Origin: Defluviicoccus sp.
GTDB lineage: Bacteria > Pseudomonadota > Alphaproteobacteria > MPNO01
Direction: 5' to 3'
Length of the DNA: 37,235 nt
Assembly: GCA_028820505.1 (NCBI GenBank)
Contig: JAPPIT010000018.1
Location: forward strand, 1 to 37,235
The notes below the pieces were generated by a model. It saw only the letters and a program-made list of their open reading frames with translations. It was not told where the DNA came from and searched no databases. Positions within the stretch are counted from its first letter, which is position 1. Every line of letters begins with the position of its first letter. The position numbers and the translations under genes were made by a program. Positions 34,480 through 37,235 of the stretch are shown here, piece by piece.

Positions 34480-35167
34480 TGGGGCGTTTCCGAAGCGCGG
34501 CGATGACCTCGTCCGTCGTCATCACGTCGCCGAACTGCTGGATCATGTTTTCGAGCGCCGCGCGGTGCTCGTCGTCCGAAAGCGCCGCGTTGCAGTCCTC
34601 GACCATGACGACCCGGTAGTCGAGCTGCATCGCGTCGCGGGACGTCGATTCGCAGCAGATGTTGGTCTTGGTGCCGCCGATCAGCACGTTGCGGATCCGG
34701 TGGCTCGCGAGCACGGACTGGAGCATGGAGGCGCCCGGGGTAAGCGCCGAATAGCGGTTCTTGCGCACGAACAGGTCGCGGTCCTCGGGCTTCAGCTCCT
34801 GCCAGATCTGCTCGCCGTGCCCGCCGGGCTTCATCGCCTCGACGGTGCGTTCCTGCACATCCTCGGCGACGAAGGTGCGGATGAACGACTCCCAGTCGCT
34901 CTTGCCGTTGGCGAAGGTGGCGGCGCTGGTCACCCAGATCACCAGCCCGCCGAGCTCCCGCACCTCCTCGGCCAGGCGGTTGATGTTGCCGCAGACCCCG
35001 CGCGAGGCCGGGACCTCGGCCGGCGCGCCCGGCTCGCAGAACATGTTCTGCATGTCGATCACGACGAACGCCGTCGCGCCCGGATCGAGCGAATCGTAAA
35101 GGTGGTAGCGCCCGCGCCGGGCGAGAACCCGGTCGACGATTTCCTGCCGGACGGTCACATCGTGCAT
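34469..35167 (-). CDS. Isochorismatase-like cysteine hydrolase
   Basis: A 232-residue hydrolase with the triad D38 (VVIDMQNMF), K136 (VRKNRYSA) and C171 (GGTKTNICCEST). The family includes nicotinamidase, N-carbamoylsarcosine amidase, maleamate amidase and the RutB peroxyureidoacrylate hydrolase, all amide or carbamoyl cleavers. The ATG at 35167 has GGAG eight bases upstream and gives the family N-terminus. It is transcribed towards the molybdenum hydroxylase operon with the HAD gene. A role in releasing ammonia or carbamate from a ring-opened N-heterocycle would fit, but this is inference. Confidence 0.88.
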   Translation of the reverse strand: MHDVTVRQEIVDRVLARRGRYHLYDSLDPGATAFVVIDMQNMFCEPGAPAEVPASRGVCGNINRLAEEVRELGGLVIWVTSAATFANGKSDWESFIRTFVAEDVQERTVEAMKPGGHGEQIWQELKPEDRDLFVRKNRYSALTPGASMLQSVLASHRIRNVLIGGTKTNICCESTSRDAMQLDYRVVMVEDCNAALSDDEHRAALENMIQQFGDVMTTDEVIAALRKRPNEQ

Positions 35168-35246
35168 GAGGCGGCTCCGTATGCGATGACTGGCCGCATG
35201 GTGTTGAAGCCCGGGTCGGGCGTCAACGGGAAGCGGCTCAGGCACG

Positions 35247-35921
35247 ATGTACCGCTACGCGATCTACTACGTCCCGCCGCCGGGAACGGCGCTCGCCGCG
35301 TTCGGCGCGCGCTGGCTCGGACGGGATGCGCCCGACCTCACCGGGGTGAGCGCGGAGGACTGGCGCCGTGCGGTCGCGGCGCCGCGGCGATACGGCTTCC
35401 ACGCGACGCTGAAGGCGCCCTTCCGGCTCGCGGCGGGAACGGACGAGCGGGCGCTGGCGGATGCGGTCGAACGCTTCCGCCGGACGCGCGGCCCGGCGTC
35501 GGTCGGCAAGCTGGCGTTGCGGGTGTTGGCCGATTTCCTCGCCTTCGCCCCGATGGAGCGGGGCGCGGCGGCCGAACTCGCCGCCGATTGCGTGCGCGCG
35601 TTCGACGAGTTCCGCGCGCCGCTCACCGCGGAGGAGTCCGCCCGACGGCGGCCGGACGGGTTGACGGCGTCGGAGAGGGCGAACCTCGACCGCTGGGGCT
35701 ACCCCTATGTCATGGAGGACTACCGGTTCCACCTGACCCTGACCGGCCCGCTCGACGAAGCGGGCCGGGCGCGGTTCGGGGCCGCGATCGCGCGCGCGGC
35801 CCTTCCCGCCATCGCGGAGCCGGTCGAGATCGCCGACATATGCCTCTGCGGCCAGAAAACTCCGGAAGCGGAATTCGGCGTGCTGGGCCGGTTCGCGCTG
35901 GAGGGCCCGCCTCAGCGGTAG
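35247..35921 (+). CDS. DUF1045 protein, 2H-phosphoesterase-like
   Basis: A 224-residue protein of the DUF1045 family, often found with phosphonate (phn) genes. Two H-x-T motifs are visible: H52-A-T54 (YGFHATLKAPF) and H162-L-T164 (YRFHLTLTGPL). This is the layout of 2H phosphoesterases, which open cyclic phosphates. No phn gene is in the window, so phosphonate metabolism cannot be claimed. It is divergent from the cysteine hydrolase gene with 79 bases between, and its last 10 bases overlap the DUF1971 gene tail to tail. Confidence 0.87.
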   Translation: MYRYAIYYVPPPGTALAAFGARWLGRDAPDLTGVSAEDWRRAVAAPRRYGFHATLKAPFRLAAGTDERALADAVERFRRTRGPASVGKLALRVLADFLAFAPMERGAAAELAADCVRAFDEFRAPLTAEESARRRPDGLTASERANLDRWGYPYVMEDYRFHLTLTGPLDEAGRARFGAAIARAALPAIAEPVEIADICLCGQKTPEAEFGVLGRFALEGPPQR

Positions 35922-36187
35922 AATTCGACGCGGAAACGTACCCGGCCCACGGGCTCGACCTCGTGCGGGACTTCCGGTTCCACGATCCCCGGTTGCCCCG
36001 GAGAGAGCTCGAACGTGCGGATTTCCGGCTCGAGAATCCGGTAGCGCAGCCGCCCTTCCAGGACGACGATCTTCCCCCAGGTTCCGGCTTTGGTGCGGTG
36101 GGATTTCAGGAGATTGGCCGGGATCGACGCTTCGGAGAACTCCGCCGTCCTCGCGTAGTTCGACACCCCGTCCGGCAGCGTCTTCAC
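35912..36187 (-). CDS. DUF1971 / small TehB-like cupin protein
   Basis: A 91-residue beta-rich protein matching DUF1971, a cupin-like domain also found at the N-terminus of some TehB tellurite-resistance methyltransferases. Features are the opening LPDGVSNYART, TWGKIVVLEGRLRYRI, and GIVEPEVPHEVEP with one conserved histidine. There is no methyltransferase domain. The start is a GTG at 36187, seven bases after the stop of the upstream flavin-binding gene, so they form a pair. Confidence 0.82.
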   Translation of the reverse strand: MKTLPDGVSNYARTAEFSEASIPANLLKSHRTKAGTWGKIVVLEGRLRYRILEPEIRTFELSPGQPGIVEPEVPHEVEPVGRVRFRVEFYR

Positions 36188-36194
36188 CGCACGC

Positions 36195-36845
36195 TCAGCC
36201 CAGGCGGAAGTTCAGGATGTGATCGGGCGGCTCCAGACCCTCCATGTTCCGCGGGTCGGGCACCGGATTCTCGACTTCCATCCTGACCGGAACGACGCCG
36301 GCCCAGATCGGCAGCGCGTAATCCTCCTCGTCGTCGCCCGGCGGGCCCATGCGGATCTTGGACGAGGCCTCTTCGATCGGCATGGTCATGACGGTCGTCG
36401 CCGTCAGCTCCTGCTCGGTCGTCGGCCGCAGCATGTCCCAGCGCCCCGGGAACGAGCCGTCGACGAAGGCCCTCAGCCGCGCCTCCTTCTCGTCGGGGTC
36501 GGAGACCCGGCGCGCCGTCCCCAGCATCATTACCGAGCGGTAGTTGATCGAGTGGTGGAAGCCCGAGCGCGCCATGACGAACCCGTCGAGTATCGCGACC
36601 GTCACGCACACCTCGGCGGTGTCGACCGCGCGCAGCATCCGGCTGGCCGACGAGCCGTGCCAGTAGACATGCCCGCCCTCGCGCCATTGCAGCGTCGGGG
36701 TCACGTAAGGCTGCCCCTCGAACGCATAGCCCACCGAGCACAGCGGCATGGCGTCGAGGATCGGATAGATCGTGGCCGCGTCGTACCCGCCCCGGTCATG
36801 GCGGCGGCGCAGACGGACCCGGTCGGTGGCCGGAGATGCGGTCAT
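36195..36845 (-). CDS. Pyridoxamine 5'-phosphate oxidase-fold flavin-binding protein
   Basis: A 216-residue split-barrel flavoprotein of the NimA / FMN-binding group. Early strand-loop features are MPLCSVGYAFEGQPYVTP and VYWHGSSASRML (the latter near the flavin phosphate site), followed by the long C-terminal half with NYRSVMMLGTAR. The substrate is unknown; relatives reduce nitroimidazoles, F420-dependent substrates or bind haem. The ATG at 36845 is preferred over a TTG at 36872; neither has a clear ribosome-binding site. It is the first gene of a pair with DUF1971. Confidence 0.85.
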   Translation of the reverse strand: MTASPATDRVRLRRRHDRGGYDAATIYPILDAMPLCSVGYAFEGQPYVTPTLQWREGGHVYWHGSSASRMLRAVDTAEVCVTVAILDGFVMARSGFHHSINYRSVMMLGTARRVSDPDEKEARLRAFVDGSFPGRWDMLRPTTEQELTATTVMTMPIEEASSKIRMGPPGDDEEDYALPIWAGVVPVRMEVENPVPDPRNMEGLEPPDHILNFRLG

Positions 36846-37015
36846 GGGGATACCCGAAGAGTTGTGGATCAAGCGCCGGATATAGAAGCCCGCGGGAACT
36901 TCTCAAGTGTTCGGTCGGGCGAACGGCCGGAGCCGGGCGCTTGCTAGTGTCCCGATCGAGAAGTTCGCATGACTTCGCGTTGGCTGTGCGGTCTCCCCAG
37001 CCCGGCCGCTTCTCT

Positions 37016-37036
37016 CGTCATGCCCGGACTTGTTCC
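37016..37036. repeat. Truncated type-A repeat unit
   Basis: The first 21 bases match the left arm of the type-A repeat, then the match ends abruptly just after CTTGTTCC and the sequence continues ACTGCTGTCCGGTTAAATTC instead of completing the hairpin. The break point is sharp, as at an insertion or deletion boundary. No transposase or duplicated target is seen. Confidence 0.75.
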
Positions 37037-37182
37037 ACTGCTGTCCGGTTAAATTCCGGCCGACCGGGCGAATGGGCAACGCACCTGCGGGTTTCCGACG
37101 GATCGGGCGGCTCGGGACGCGTGTTGGGCGCACCGGCGTGTCCCCCGTCGCCGTTCCCTCCACCGCCCCGCTTTCCCCACCA

Positions 37183-37235
37183 CGTCATGCCCGGACTTGT
37201 TCCGGGCATCCACGTCCCTCCGCCGCCTCGCCCGC
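37183..37235. repeat. Type-A repeat, partial at window end
   Basis: An exact reverse-complement match to 2577-2629 over all 53 bases up to the window edge, including 20 bases of loop. The other arm is presumably just beyond the window. Confidence 0.92.

Larger units (their letters stand above)
36846..37235. other. Gene-free tail with repeats
   Basis: No coding sequence is supported in this 390-base stretch. It holds a truncated type-A repeat at 37016, an intact one at 37183 running off the window, and a nine-base inverted repeat GAACTTCTC (36896-36904) / GAGAAGTTC (36958-36966) of uncertain meaning upstream of the flavin-binding gene. Confidence 0.7.

Overview
The window is GC-rich, densely coded chromosomal DNA, most likely from an alphaproteobacterium. 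The best markers are an F1FO-ATPase zeta subunit (DUF1476), a DksA of the type that keeps only one zinc-finger cysteine, a stand-alone rpsD, and the cluster purC-purS-purQ-rhomboid-purL-bolA-grxD. Several kinds of intergenic palindromic repeat, common in alphaproteobacterial genomes, lie between the genes. I see no tRNA or rRNA gene, CRISPR array, phage gene or transposase.

Layout. (1) 1-10.1 kb is accessory metabolism in short units: a coupled pair of EctD-like PhyH dioxygenase and SAF-domain oxidoreductase; a thiamine-diphosphate enzyme divergent from an internally duplicated small protein; a cupin; a DUF1857 protein; then a forward run of CitE-like lyase, Tag-like glycosylase, EamA transporter and TauD-like dioxygenase. 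(2) 10.1-14.8 kb holds a tandem DUF427 protein, a UbiD-family decarboxylase, and an NDH-like/SelD fusion whose 3' end overlaps that of ubiD. (3) 14.8-24.6 kb is housekeeping: dksA and rpsD divergent with clear sigma-70-type promoters, grxD and bolA, the purine genes with a rhomboid protease between purQ and purL, an NRDE protein, the ATPase zeta subunit and purB. (4) 24.6-35.2 kb is a catabolic locus. A marR-efflux pair diverges from a seven-gene forward operon (crotonase, alpha/beta hydrolase, luciferase-like flavin oxidoreductase, SDR, and a three-subunit molybdenum hydroxylase). A HAD hydrolase and a cysteine hydrolase converge on its end. (5) 35.2-37.2 kb carries a 2H-phosphoesterase-like DUF1045 protein, a DUF1971 protein, a flavin-binding PPOX-fold protein, and a gene-free tail with repeats.

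How the genes work together. The pur genes supply five steps of IMP/AMP synthesis; FGAM synthase is split as PurS/PurQ/PurL. GrxD and BolA are a known Fe-S partner pair. The SelD fusion would make selenophosphate, but no Sec or selenouridine genes are in the window. The MarR-linked operon reads as a peripheral oxidation pathway for an unidentified aromatic or heterocyclic acid: CoA-ester hydration, ring hydroxylation by the molybdenum enzyme, flavin-dependent oxygenation, dehydrogenation and hydrolysis.

Points most worth a second look are the MarR-linked operon with its unusual active-site motifs, a near-consensus parS site at 75-90, a 284-bp MITE-like element after rpsD, the SelD fusion, the rhomboid inside the purine cluster, and an exact 53-bp inverted repeat near both ends of the window.
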